64,000 bases of DNA, from NCBI GenBank assembly GCA_949987705.1, contig OX465281.1, positions 82,984,543 to 83,048,542 of the forward strand, in the 5' to 3' direction. Numbering within the stretch: the first letter of the stretch is position 1; each line of letters opens with the position of its first letter. The position numbers and the translations under genes were made by a program. Source of the DNA: Thereva unica. Taxonomy: Eukaryota; Arthropoda; Insecta; Diptera; Therevidae. Below are positions 8,905 to 20,684 of the stretch, one piece after another. Under the pieces are notes generated by a model. The model saw only the letters and a list, made by a program, of their open reading frames with translations, had not been told where the DNA came from and ran no database searches.

Positions 8905-10645
8905 ATGGACCCCCGTCCCTCTAATAGTGCAGTGCAAATAGGCACTACGAAAAAACGTAGAAAAACAATTAAAAAACGCCTGATTCCCAGGAAATCAAAA
9001 ACATCGCCTGCGACTGAACCAGGAACCATAAATGGCAGCGTCATAGGTAGCGGTGAAGAGGAGAGCTCTTGCGAGAGCCTGCCATCTACACCAACAAAAA
9101 ATATTACAAATAACGACACCACACAACAAGTGCAGCAGCAACAGCCGGCATATACTGGAGTAGGAAATACTTTCGCTCCGTTAATGTCAACTGAAGATGA
9201 AGAAAAAGCGCTAGAAGAATTGATTAATCTGGTGAAGGAGAAAAATAGCAAACAGCCTTCGCCCAAAAAAGTGCCCACAGAAAGCTCGACTGAAAATCAA
9301 GAAAAAACAACAACACCAACAGCAACAGCAGAAAAATGTATTAATTTTTCAAAAAAAGAAAAGGTACCGCCTATAAAAATACTTAACCAACTTAACCAGA
9401 CACTTTGGCGTTAGCTTTATGCCTCCTCTACACATCGGAAGATGCCTCAGCCCTGGATACATCCGCCGATGTGTAGAGGGGGTTTTTGCTCGTCTCCGGA
9501 CAATATTTAACATCCGGAGATACGTCTGTTCTGAATCCATTCTTGACGGATTTTGAGCCAGACGTCAGAGCGAACGCAAGGCTTGTGTCCACACATCTGC
9601 CGACGCATCAGTGTTGTGCGCATTTTTAATGCAGGTGGACGATTTTTTGATGTCTTGCGTCTTCCGATGATCAACACAGACTGATTGATACGCGGACGTG
9701 TGGACGGCTCGCGGATTTATTCCCGGATGCATCTGTGGATCATCTCCCGGATGTATCTTTCGATGTGTAGTGCAGGCTTTAAGAGTGATTGGGAGGGAAG
9801 GGTATTCCGTTAAGAGACAATCTAACGGATACCACTCCCTAGTATGTATGAAAGTAGGAGACTATAAAAAAATGAAAAGTGTGCTTGAGCGTACTAACAC
9901 TGAGTATTACTCTTATACCGCAAAAGCGGACAAAAAAATAAATGTCCTTCTGAAGGGCCTTGACCCCGAAATGGATCCGCAAGAAATATTAGCCTTACTA
10001 AAGGAGAAAAAAGTTGAGAATTTAAATTTTTTATCGGTGAAGCCTTTCGCAACTCCGTACTCGCGCGCTAAGAAAAAAGTACTCCCTTTCTTCTTGGTCC
10101 AGCCTTCCCCGGAGAGTCGGCTAGACGCCCTTAAATTAATCGGCGATGTTGGCCACCTCATAGTAAAGTGGGAAAAATTAAACAAAAAAGATGGCGTTCT
10201 ACAATGTATGAGATGCCAAAGGTTCGGGCACGCTGCGCCTAACTGCCACATGGCATTTAGGTGTGTAAAGTGCGATAAGGACCACAAACCAGGGGAATGC
10301 GTGCTTGGTAAAGAACGTGTGGACGACTTGACAAAATTATACTGTGTGCTCTGTCGCTCAAACGGACACCCCGCCAATTATCGAGGATGCCCAAAGTACG
10401 CAGAGCTAAAAAAGCGTATACAAGCGAGAAAGAGCGCAATCGAGGAACATAAAAGGCAGAAAGCTGCTATGTTCCAAAATATAGTAAGACCAAATGTATC
10501 CTTTGCACAAATGGCAATGGGAGCACAAGCAGCGCCACAACAAGCCCCAAAATTGGCACAGGCCCAACCCTCTATGGACACTGAAATAAAGGCAATCCTT
10601 CTGTCCATACAGGGGCAGCTGGCCAACACAACGACAGGTAAATGA
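8905..10645 (+). pseudogene. Jockey ORF1 (gag-like), copy 1, interrupted by a MITE
   Basis: The ATG at 8905 opens a basic N-terminus (KKRRKTIKKR) and a low-complexity Q/T/S region. It runs to a stop at 9412..9414 just before the MITE target site. After the MITE it resumes at 9776 (ALRVIGREGYSV) and runs to the stop at 10645. The C-terminal part has three zinc-knuckle-like clusters: CMRCQRFGHAAPNC, CVKCDKDHKPGEC and CVLCRSNGHPANYRGC. A one-base frameshift near 9404 is shared with copy 2 (near 12350), so it predates the duplication. ORF1 proteins of this kind bind the LINE RNA. Confidence 0.8.
9420..9775. mobile_element. MITE inside Jockey ORF1 copy 1
   Basis: It is flanked by GCTTTA on both sides (9414..9419 and 9776..9781). 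The corresponding empty site, with a single GCTTTA, is in copy 2 at 12360..12365. The ends hold inverted CTACACATCG, and the interior repeats CGGATG.ATC-type words. It has no coding capacity. Family unknown. Confidence 0.8.
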
Positions 10646-10710
10646 GCAAGGTGCCAGGTTGGACCTTGTTTACTCAATACTCTTCCCCGTAGACGGACCG
10701 TAAGCGCATA

Positions 10711-11646
10711 ATGCCTGCACTGGGAGGGAACTCAATCAAAATCGTGGCAATAAATGCCAACTCAATTATAAGAATTGAGCGGAGAGCAGACATCCTCTCA
10801 TTGTTGCAACGTGAAGCCCCTGATGTGCTCCTGGTCAGCGAAACCAAGCTGTCTGCGAAGTACAAACTGGAGTACAAAGAATACGAAGTAGTCAGACGAG
10901 ACCGTCCTGGAGCCGCTCAGGGCGGTGGAACGGCTATCTTCATCAAAAACGGAATAAAATTTCGGGTCAGGCAAAGCAGAGATATCGAATGGTTTCGGGT
11001 GCTTGAAGCCTGCGTCGTGTATTTCCCTCTCCAAAGTGGGCGAAGGATGTACGTGATCGCGGCCTATGCACCCGCAGCCCCTCATGCCGATTGTTTTGCC
11101 AGGGAGTTAGAACAACTTTTTCAAATACTCGATCTGGGATCAGAAGACAATTATTACTTGTTGGCCGGAGATTTAAATGCCAAGCACGGAGCCTGGGGAA
11201 ATCAAGCATCCAACACTAGAGGTAACCAACTACAAAGATGGCTGGAGGGTAACAGAATCATACAGAAGGCCACACTTCTCGCTACAGATATGCCGTCCTA
11301 TCCCAGAGGCGGTTCGTACTTGGATCTATGCTTGCTCGACTCACGTCTTGACAGCGGCCGAACAAATGACGAGGAAGTGAACTGCCTACGAACGGTTCCT
11401 TACGACAGCGACCACCACGGACTCTCGATCACGGTGAAAATGCCACGCGAGTCGATCGAGCTGGAACAATATGTTACAGTGCACCCCTATGCTTACCATA
11501 GGGCACACTGGCCACTTTTCTCCAGCACGATTGCCGCACCATACAGACGGAGGGGCTACCACCGCCGACAGACAGAAATTGACTCCATACTGAAGGATAT
11601 GGATCGAATCATTGTACAAACGATGGATCGAACCATACCATATTAA
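10711..11646 (+). pseudogene. Jockey ORF2 endonuclease, copy 1
   Basis: The 311-codon open frame has AINANSI at the start, [42 protein letters not shown] and YDSDHHGLSI, the blocks of APE-type LINE endonucleases. The frame closes at 11644..11646 before the RT part. RT continues out of frame up to about 12116 and is then cut by the duplication junction just before catalytic motif A. Copy 1 therefore cannot make RT. Confidence 0.8.
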
Positions 11647-12116
11647 ATCATTCCGTCCTTCAAAGCGAAATCAGAGCACAGAGATCTGAGAATCGACATG
11701 TAGTCGAATTCAGTGAAGATTGCCCAGCAGATAATATCTCAGAGGCCTCCGAACACTCAATCTTCGTGAGTAAGGACAACCTCCTGCGAATCTTCCAAAC
11801 ATTGAACAATAAAAAATCGGCGGGGATTGATGGCATCCCTAATGTGGTTCTGAAACACCTACCCCCATGTGCGGTCGACATTTATACCACGCTTTTCAAC
11901 AATGCCCTGAACAATGCTTATTTCCCAGAACATTGGAAAATAGCTGTGATATATCCGATCCCAAAAAAAATAAAGACAGATCAAACCCTGCTAATCTCCG
12001 ACCAATAAGTTTACTCCCAAATATCAGTAAAGTATTTGAGGTTGTAATTAACCGTTCGCTGACAAGCTGGGCTGAGGAAAATAAAGTAATTCCGGACAAC
12101 CAGTTCGGATCTCGAA
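11647..12116 (+). pseudogene. Jockey RT N-terminal part, copy 1, truncated at the duplication junction
   Basis: It reads KKSAGIDGIPNVVLKHLPP and WKIAVIYPIPKK, then in another frame LRPISLLPNISKVFEVVINR and IPDNQFG. The frame change lies at an A-run that is one base longer than in copy 2. RT is lost after NQFG. Confidence 0.75.
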
Positions 12117-13229
12117 TACTTTCGCTCCGTTAATGTCAACTGAAGATGAAGAAAAAGCGCTAGAAGAATTGATTAATCTGGTGAAGGAGAAAAATAGCAA
12201 ACAGCCTTCGCCCAAAAAAGTGCCCACAGAAAGCTCGACTGAAAATCAAGAAAAAACAACACCAACAGCAACAGCAGAAAAATGTATTAATTTTTCAAAA
12301 AAAGAAAAGGTACCGCCTATAAAAATACTTAACCAACTTAACCAGACACTTTGGCGTTAGCTTTAAGAGTGATTGGGAGGGAAGGGTATTCCGTTAAGAG
12401 ACAATCTAACGGATACCACTCCCTAGTATGTATGAAAGTAGGAGACTATAAAAAAATGAAAAGTGTGCTTGAGCGTACTAACACTGAGTATTACTCTTAT
12501 ACCGCAAAAGCGGACAAAAAAATAAATGTCCTTCTGAAGGGCCTTGACCCCGAAATGGATCCGCAAGAAATATTAGCCTTACTAAAGGAGAAAAAAGTTG
12601 AGAATTTAAATTTTTTATCGGTGAAGCCTTTCGCAACTCCGTACTCGCGCGCTAAGAAAAAAGTACTCCCTTTCTTCTTGGTCCAGCTTTCCCCGGAGAG
12701 TCGGCTAGACGCCCTTAAATTAATCGGCGATGTTGGCCACCTCATAGTAAAGTGGGAAAAATTAAACAAAAAAGATGGCGTTCTACAATGTATGAGATGC
12801 CAAAGGTTCGGGCACGCTGCGCCTAACTGCCACATGGCATTTAGGTGTGTAAAGTGCGATAAGGACCACAAACCAGGGGAATGCGTGCTTGGTAAAGAAC
12901 GTGTGGACGACTTGACAAAATTATACTGTGTGCTCTGTCGCTCAAACGGACACCCCGCCAATTATCGAGGATGCCCAAAGTACGCAGAGCTAAAAAAGCG
13001 TATACAAGCGAGAAAGAGCACAATCGAGGAACATAAAAGGCAGAAAGCTGCCATGTTCCAAAATATAGTAAGACCAAATGTATCCTTTGCACAAATGGCA
13101 ATGGGAGCACAAGCAGCGCCACAACAAGCCCCAAAATTGGCACAGGCCCAACCCTCTATGGACACTGAAATAAAGGCAATCCTTCTGTCCATACAGGGGC
13201 AGCTGGCCAACACAACGACAGGTAAATGA
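12117..13229 (+). pseudogene. Jockey ORF1, copy 2 (5'-truncated, without MITE)
   Basis: It begins at the junction inside ORF1 and repeats the acidic EEKALEELINLVKE segment. It has the same stop/frameshift near 12350..12358 as copy 1. The zinc-knuckle part then runs in one open frame to 13229. It lacks the N-terminal basic region. Confidence 0.8.
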
Positions 13230-13294
13230 GCAAGGTGCCAGGTTGGACCTTGTTTACTCAATACTCTTCCCCGTAGACGGACCGTAAGCGCATA

Positions 13295-14230
13295 ATGCCT
13301 GCACTGGGAGGGAACTCAATCAAAATCGTGGCAATAAATGCCAACTCAATTATAAGAATTGAGCGGAGAGCAGACATCCTCTCATTGTTGCAACGTGAAG
13401 CCCCTGATGTGCTCCTGGTCAGCGAAACCAAGCTGTCTGCGAAGTACAAACTGGAGTACAAAGAATACGAAGTAGTCAGACGAGACCGTCCTGGAGCCGC
13501 TCAGGGCGGTGGAACGGCTATCTTCATCAAAAACGGAATAAAATTTCGGGTCAGGCAAAGCAGAGATATCGAATGGTTTCGGGTGCTTGAAGCCTGCGTC
13601 GTGTATTTCCCTCTCCAAAGTGGGCGAAGGATGTACGTGATCGCGGCCTATGCACCCGCAGCCCCTCATGCCGATTGTTTTGCCAGGGAGTTAGAACAAC
13701 TTTTTCAAATACTCGATCTGGGATCAGAAGACAATTATTACTTGTTGGCCGGAGATTTAAATGCCAAGCACGGAGCCTGGGGAAATCAAGCATCCAACAC
13801 TAGAGGTAACCAACTACAAAGATGGCTGGAGGGTAACAGAATCATACAGAAGGCCACACTTCTCGCTACAGATATGCCGTCCTATCCCAGAGGCGGTTCG
13901 TACTTGGATCTATGCTTGCTCGACTCACGTCTTGACAGCGGCCGAACAAATGACGAGGAAGTGAACTGCCTACGAACGGTTCCTTACGACAGCGACCACC
14001 ACGGACTCTCGATCACGGTGAAAATGCCACGCGAGTCGATCGAGCTGGAACAATATGTTACAGTGCACCCCTATGCTTACCATAGGGCACACTGGCCACT
14101 TTTCTCCAGCACGATTGCCGCACCATACAGACGGAGGGGCTACCACCGCCGACAGACAGAAATTGACTCCATACTGAAGGATATGGATCGAATCATTGTA
14201 CAAACGATGGATCGAACCATACCATATTAA
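13295..14230 (+). pseudogene. Jockey ORF2 endonuclease, copy 2
   Basis: Identical in translation to copy 1 (311 codons, same motifs). It is followed by the same stop and, out of frame, by the RT domain that is complete only in this copy. Confidence 0.8.
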
Positions 14231-14349
14231 ATCATTCCGTCCTTCAAAGCGAAATCAGAGCACAGAGATCTGAGAATCGACATGTAGTCGAATTCAGTGA
14301 AGATTGCCCAGCAGATAATATCTCAGAGGCCTCCGAACACTCAATCTTC

Positions 14350-16003
14350 GTGAGTAAGGACAACCTCCTGCGAATCTTCCAAACATTGAACAATAAAAAA
14401 TCGGCGGGGATTGATGGCATCCCTAATGTGGTTCTGAAACACCTACCCCCATGTGCGGTCGACATTTATACCACGCTTTTCAACAATGCCCTGAACAATG
14501 CTTATTTCCCAGAACATTGGAAAATAGCTGTGATATATCCGATCCCAAAAAAATAAAGACAGATCAAACCCTGCTAATCTCCGACCAATAAGTTTACTCC
14601 CAAATATCAGTAAAGTATTTGAGGTTGTAATTAACCGTTCGCTGACAAGCTGGGCTGAGGAAAATAAAGTAATTCCGGACAACCAGTTCGGATTTCGAGC
14701 GGAACATGGCACTATCCATGCTTGCGCAAAATTGGTGTCCGACATACACTGGAACTTCAGTAAGAAACAGTGTACCGGAGCATGCCTTGTCGACTTGGAG
14801 AAGGCTTTCGACTCTGTGTGGGTCGAGGGGCTACTACTTAAACTGACAAGATATGGAATGGGCAATCCTCAGCTTCGCATGATCTGTGACATGATAACGG
14901 GGAAGAAGTTCCTGGTCAAAAGTGGGAACTTTACCTCACAGGTCTTTGAAATTAAAAACGGGTTGCAACAAGGAGCAGTGAATTCACCGCTGCTCTTCAA
15001 CATTTATATAAGCGATCTGGTTGGATCCCTTCCTAGCGCATTGGGTTTCGCGGACGACCTCGTCATTTACAGGACAGGACCGAAAATTGACGTGATCCAG
15101 ACGCTATTACAACACGACTTCGAGGAAATCGAGCGTTACGCCGATGATTGGAAACTGAAAATCAATCATGGAAAATGCGAAACGATCCTCTTCAGGACTC
15201 CTCTTAATAAAGCTTCACGCGATGTTAGGAGGAACTAAAAAGAGTTTCATATACGAAGCCATGCGGGACAGACGCTGGTAAAGAAAACCGAGGTTAAGTA
15301 CCTAGGAATTTGGTTGGATCAGTATGTGTATTACGAAAGTCATATACGTGCTGCTATAGTCAAAGCCCGTAAGGCTTTCCAAATGACGAAAAGGCTCTTT
15401 TTTAGTAAACACCTCAACTCCAGAGTTAAGGTGGAGTGCTACAAGACCTTAGTCAGACCGGTCCTTACCTACGGCTGCCCCGTATGGTGGAATATATCAC
15501 CATCATATATGGAGAAGATGAGGGTGTTCGAAAGACAATGCTTAAGGGCATGCTTAAACATGTATAGAACACCTGAGTCAAGTTTCAAAAAATTCCATGC
15601 CAATGATATCCTATACGGAAAAGCAGAAACCATGAGGATAGACAGTTTCATAATCAGGTTGATCCGAAATCATGTTGTAAGAGCGACGGAGAGCGGCAAT
15701 CCCCTCATTTTTGCGGCTTATTACCCTAAACCAGACTACTATAACATGACAAGACGGACGGGACATGTACCACCAGAAGCATTCCCTTGGCTAGATTCGC
15801 TAGGCCTGATACAAAACAGGGAGGGAGTACCGTTAATATACCACGTTTATCGCCGGGCGCGGGATAAACGGATATTATACGAGCGAACCGATGGGCGGAA
15901 CGCAGAGCTCCTGCGTTTCAGCACGCGAATCGGCCCTTCAGATAGGGAGGAAGCTTCCAGAGCCAGTTCCAAGTACTGGTGGCTGGAAGAGTCAATAGGG
16001 TGA
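14350..16003 (+). pseudogene. Jockey ORF2 reverse transcriptase and C-terminus
   Basis: Segments in order are KKSAGIDGIPNVV, then after a frameshift at an A-run (about 14555) NQFGFRAEHGT, CLVDLEKAFDSVW (motif A), NGLQQGAVNSPLLFNIYISD (motif B) and LGFADDLVIY (motif C). The open frame stops at 15238. It resumes at 15314 with the thumb and C-terminal region (VECYKTLVRPVLTYGCPVW) up to the stop at 16003. RT catalytic motifs are intact but the frame is broken twice. Confidence 0.8.
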
Positions 16004-16567
16004 AGTGGGTGAATGTCTATGTATTTATGTAATGTGTCTATGCATGGTGTGAGTGTAGGATAAGGATCCCAGTATGGGAATTAGGTATAGTCATAGGATT
16101 ACCATTGTAATAAGTTTAGTTATAAGATAGATAGGTAGTTTTAAGGTTAGGCTTAGGTACGGGTAGCCTGGAATGCTATCGCCCGAGAGCTCTCAGGATA
16201 TTTTAAAGCCTCAGTTCTCGCGGGCGACAAATTTCTAGGGTTTAGGCATAGCTTAGAGTAAGTAGCTTGTAGATTTTTTTGTTTTAACATTTAGCTTAAG
16301 TTTTACAAAATAGATTAAGTTAGCTAAGTTTTTGAAAAAATTTTCTTAGCATTAATTGTAGAATAAAGTATGTGTAAAACAACTTAAATAAATAAAGAGG
16401 CCGAAAGGCAAAATTAAACATAACTAATTAAGTTAGATAGGATTTAGCTTAGAGTGCCCGCGGAGGGCCAGTAAGTTAGTTAAGTTAGATAGGGAAAATA
16501 GGTATAAGCATAGCCTGTAAGTTTGTTATTATAACATAATAATAAATATGCTTATTAAAAAAAGGGG
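16004..16567 (+). other. Jockey 3' UTR and A-tail
   Basis: Non-coding, ending in AATAATAAATATGC and a short A-run at 16557..16563, directly followed by the right target duplication. It includes a potential AATAAA near 16388. Confidence 0.6.
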
Positions 16568-17715
16568 CTTACTCCCACGTGAACATCCAAGTAGGGAATG
16601 CAGCAAGACTATACAAGGAGTACAAACTCCATGTTGCCAATCTTCGTTTGATTAATGAGGGCGCCACAGTCACATGTACCCGAAAAAATTTCCATTCTGT
16701 TTGCGGAGTATTGACGTTATTTCTTACGCCTGATTTGCATATTTTCTTAAATTCTTTTTTTAACTCTCGCTCTGCGCCTTTGAAATTCGTGCCTTTATCT
16801 GATAGAAAAGTTTTTGGTGTGCCTTCTCTGGCCATGAAATTTCGCATGGCAATTATACAGGAAACTGTGGTTAAAGTGTGAGCTACTTCAATGTGCACAG
16901 ATCTTATAGTTAAACAGGTAAATGGTACTACCCAACACTTCTCATTTTTCCTTTTCGATATAACTATTATAGGGCAAAAGTAATCCACACCTACATATGT
17001 GAAAGGATATACTCCGAGACGTTCTGGTGGTAATGACGCCATCTCAGGATAAAGAGGTTTTGCACCTTGTTCCTAGCAATAACCACATTGACCCTGGTTC
17101 GCAGTCCAGGAATCCAGAAAGTTTGTCTCATTTTGTTCGCAACCGTTTCATTACAATAATGGAACTTTTCGTAATAATAATTTATCAGAAGTGAAGTAAC
17201 AAAAAATAGGCCGTTTCACATTTTGATTATCAATGGTTATGTTTCGATTCTTTCCCTCATTCTCAGCAAGCCGCCATCTTTAATATCTGGTGAGCACCCA
17301 AATAATGGACTTGACTTCGCCAAATTTTCGTCCTTTTTTAAGAAGGAATATTTCATCACAAAATGCCTTGGATTGCACAATTCGAAATATCCTTTCGTGT
17401 GATAATTGTAATTGATGAAAGTAGGCCATTACGAAGTATTTTACCCTTTGATTTCAGCATGCAATTATGTACATATCTAAGTGTCCATGCGACACTTCTT
17501 AACAAACGATTCCATTTCGAAAAACGGCTCAACGGTATGATGTCTTCTGCCGTCTCATCGCAGTGTTTGAATAAGTATTTTAGACTTAGCTCTTCTTTGA
17601 TGACATCTTCGTTTTCTTCAGACATGATAGGTCAATTTCCTTCTAAATCTTGCAGAAAGTCAGGACCAGGAAACCATGGTGAAAATTTAACAATATTGTC
17701 ACGCGCGACTATCCC
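16568..17715 (-). pseudogene. BEL-1 integrase core and upstream pol fragment
   Basis: The minus strand reads FPGPDFLQDLEGN (about 17690), then SEENEDVIKEE and FSKWNRLLRSVAW. After stops and shifts comes the integrase core: YTYVGVDYFCP-like start, FTCLTIRSVHIEVAHTLTT, and SDKGTNF. These are the D, D region motifs of BEL/Pao integrases. The terminal part after TEWKF is unlike an integrase and may be foreign or decayed. The upstream limit at 17715 is where similarity ends. Confidence 0.75.
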
Positions 17716-18840
17716 CACCACTACTTAGCGACGGGAACGGGACGGGACATTTTGCGCTAATGACTTCCTATACTCATCGATTTATAAGACGTTGTCACGT
17801 CAAAAAAATAATATTGTAGTAATAGTAACAGCGTTCTTTTTTTAATATAGTTTTTAATACTTTTGATGAATTTTTTTATAAACAAGTTATTTTATTAGGA
17901 AGTTATTGTTTATTAGAAAAATAAAATAAGAAGTTTTAAGAATGCAATTGCAATTACAGAAGAAAATCATTGTGAATACAAATACAAGTAAAAGTTGTTC
18001 TATCTTCTGATGTCGAACATTCAGAGCTTAAATCTTCATTTTGTGAAAAATTATCACTACTTCCTATACGTTGTGGTAACAGCAAATTAACACCATCTTC
18101 CGACATAGACTTGAATGAAAAATATAAAAAAAAATATATAGCTCGATAGACCATAACTGTAACCTTATATTACAAGATTTTTTTTACATTTTTCGGATAC
18201 ATTCAGTTTTAATGAAGTTATCGTGCAGACCATACGGTAGCATTTTCATTTCAACGTGGGAAACAACACCATTTTGAAAACTTTTCGTTGAAATATTTTT
18301 TTTTGAAACATTTTTTTTTTTGTTTCTCAAGGAACAATGAGTAATATGTGATTAGTAGTTTTGAAATAGTTGAACAGTTTCCGTTGAAAAAGTTCCCTCC
18401 ACAACCCTCATTTTTGGATGTGCTGCACGTATGTGACGCCTTAAAACACGGAGGGGCAATTTTGGGCAGCGATTTTTTTTTGAAGGTTAAAGATTACACT
18501 TTTACCAACAACGCCCAGCAAGTTTTGCAGGGGTGCAGAGGGGTGCAATATTAGTTGTTGTCCAAAATATACTATATTGCACTCTTACAATCCTAATTCA
18601 TAAAAATCACGTGTAGTAGATGCTTACTGTGTATTATATACTTGATAAATGGGTATACTACAATTTGTTTTATACTCTATATTCCACTTTAAACGACCAT
18701 GATTACTTAATTTTTTATAGCGTTTTGAAAACGTTAACATTTTTTCACAATATTAACGTTTAAAAATAAGCAAAAAAAGTAAAGTAGCAACTAAAATATA
18801 TCAGTCCGTAGAAAAAATTTAACCTTCCGTGACTGATTGC
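17716..18840. other. Unassigned AT-rich stretch
   Basis: No recognisable coding region. The minus-strand 66-codon ORF at 17954..18154 and the plus-strand 68-codon ORF at 18348..18554 match nothing I know. It contains T-runs near 18300 and near 18475. Confidence 0.3.
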
Positions 18841-19020
18841 TCACTATTGGAAGTGTCCTCGCAGCAACCCTCCCAAAAAAACGCAATTTAGTAACTTTTT
18901 TTAGACTTTTGGCCAGCTTTTTTGGATTTGGTCCCACTGTGAACCCCTTGATCACTAAACACCTTTATATTTCTCTTGTCAGACCATTACTGACCACTAC
19001 TCGATCCCTGTGTTCTTAAC

Positions 19021-20623
19021 CACTCATTCGTGGAGCCTCTCCCGGATATAACTTACCGCCTATTGATTTATCTTCTTTGTCCGTGGATGGGTTTAGGTTC
19101 AGGTGTGTAGATAAAAGCGAAACACACAGTGCCATTATGTCCATTAAATCCAATGCAACTGGAATCGATAACATCCCTTCTCATTTCGTTAAGACCATTG
19201 CTCCTCTAATCTTATCAGTCTTAACGCATATATTTAATTCCTGTATATTGCAATCTACATTTCCATCGTTATGGAAAAAGGCTGTTATCACCCCTATTCC
19301 TAAAGTCCCTTGTCCTGTAGATGTGGGCGATTTACGCCCGATTAGCATCTTACCATTTCTGTCCAAAGCATTTGAGAAAATCTTATCTGTCCAATTGCTA
19401 TCCTATCTTACCCATGAAAATCTATTGAATCCGTTGCAATCTGGGTTCAGGAAGTTCCATAGCTGTGAAACTACGCTGCTAAAGGTCTTGACGGACTTAC
19501 GTATGGCATGTGATAGGAATGATTTGGGTATATTGATCCTTCTAGATTTCTCACGTGCTTTCAACACGGTTTGCCATAGCGCTCTCCTCAATAAATTGTC
19601 CTCCAATTTCGCCCTCTCGTTCTCTGCGACTCATCTTCTTGCCTCTTTCCTAATTAATAGATATCAATGCGTGAAATATAACAACGATTTTTCCTCCATC
19701 TCTGTACCCTCGGGTGTTCCTCAAGGCTCTGTTCTTGGGCCACTGCTGTTCTGTCATATGCTAATGATTTACCTAATTGTTTATCCTTTGCTCGTCACCA
19801 TTGCTACGCGAACGACCTCCAATTATATAATTACTGTACTCCTAATGATATTGCTAGCCTTATTGAAGCCTTAAATAACGATTTGAAATCCTTATCCCTA
19901 TGGCGTGATAATAACTTCTTGAACTTAAACCCTAATAAATCATCTGTACTAATACTTAGCAGATCTCTTCTTGATACTTCCAGCATCCCCCCTCTAAAGC
20001 TAAACAATATTTCGCTGAAAATAGTCTCGCCTTCTAAGAATCTTGGAGTTTTGGTTAACTCTAACTTGTCCTGTTGTGATCATGTGTCGCTCACGCTGAA
20101 AAAAATCTATATTTGTTTGCGTCGTCTACGTCTCTATGGTAGCTTATTATCCCGTAACACTCGTCTTGCGCTAGTAAAATCCCTTATACTTCCCCATTTT
20201 CTATACGGATCTGCTGTTTATATATGCCTTGACTCCACATGTAAACATAGATTGAATGTTGCCTTCAATGATTGTTTAAGGTTCATTTTTTACCTTAATC
20301 GTTTTGCACATGTTTCTAGTCTTCGTCCTTCCTTGCTACCTTGCAACCTTCTCACATATCGTGAAGTGCATGGCCTATGTTTATTGCATAAAATCATTAA
20401 TTCCTCTGCCCCCTCATATCTTGCTGATAGTCTTGTTCCTCTTCGTACTTGTCGCTCTATGCAATTTCGTATTCCTAGACACTATTCCCTCTTGGGTGGT
20501 CGTTCCTTCTTTGTACATACTGTTAGACTGTGGAATAGCCTCCCATTCCATCTGCGAAGTATCAGCTCCCTCGGCACTTTCAGGAGCGGAGTGATCGCGT
20601 ACCTTGATACACGGAACGTATAA
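19021..20623 (+). pseudogene. CR1-B reverse transcriptase
   Basis: The first open part reads SNATGIDNIPSHFVK, WKKAVITPIPK, DLRPISILPFLSKAFEKIL, LQSGFRKFHSCETTLLKV, LILLDFSRAFNTV (motif A, FD changed to FN) and PSGVPQGSVLGPLLF (motif B). A small deletion near 19750 shifts the frame, and the catalytic motif reads YANDLQLY in place of YADD. The C-terminal part (19883..20623) is open, with the SKNLGVLVNSNLS and VRLWNSLPFHLRSISSL motifs. Two altered catalytic positions and a frameshift mean it is inactive. Confidence 0.8.
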
Positions 20624-20684
20624 AATTGTATTTATTGCTTGCTAGCTGCTTATCATGGTTTTTCGTACATTCTTCTCAGCTTTC

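Larger units (their letters stand above)
9167..14700 (+). repeat. 2.58-kb tandem duplication within the Jockey element
   Basis: Copy 1 runs from about 9167 to 12116 and copy 2 from about 12117 to about 14700. The offset is 2584 bp from ORF1 onward (for example 10711 and 13295). The copies differ by only a few substitutions (P/L near 10105, A/T near 10437), a 3-bp AAC difference, one base in an A-run (near 11970) and the MITE. At the junction (about 12108..12125) RT sequence ending GGATCTCGA switches to ORF1 sequence starting ATACTTTCGC. Confidence 0.85.
8644..16567 (+). mobile_element. Jockey-clade LINE with internal tandem duplication, nested in BEL-1
   Basis: It is bounded by CTTACTCCCAC at 8633..8643 and 16568..16578. 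The match extends to GGGG(A)CTTACTCCCAC with one extra A on the left. It has a 5' UTR (8644..8904), ORF1 with zinc knuckles, ORF2 with endonuclease and RT, a 3' UTR (16004..16556) and an A-run (16557..16563). The segment of about 2.58 kb covering the ORF1 part, the endonuclease and the RT start is present twice. Frameshifts in ORF1 and RT are shared or copy-specific, so the element is inactive but young. Confidence 0.85.
1040..17715 (-). mobile_element. BEL/Pao LTR-retrotransposon remnant (BEL-1), split into three pieces
   Basis: Three separated minus-strand segments read as consecutive parts of one BEL/Pao pol: 17715..16568 (pre-integrase and integrase core), 8643..8533 (start of the C-terminal FW..W.KEYL region) and 1290..about 1040 (rest of the C-terminus). 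The gaps are filled by a Jockey element and by RTE-A, each bounded by a target duplication whose two halves lie in BEL-1 sequence. Between the integrase core and the C-terminal part about 100 residues are missing, so BEL-1 was already deleted or decayed. No LTRs, gag or RT were found. Confidence 0.75.

Noticed and set aside
8716..9278. Hydrophobic minus ORFs overlapping Jockey ORF1
   Set aside because: Antisense shadows of the A-rich 5' UTR and ORF1.
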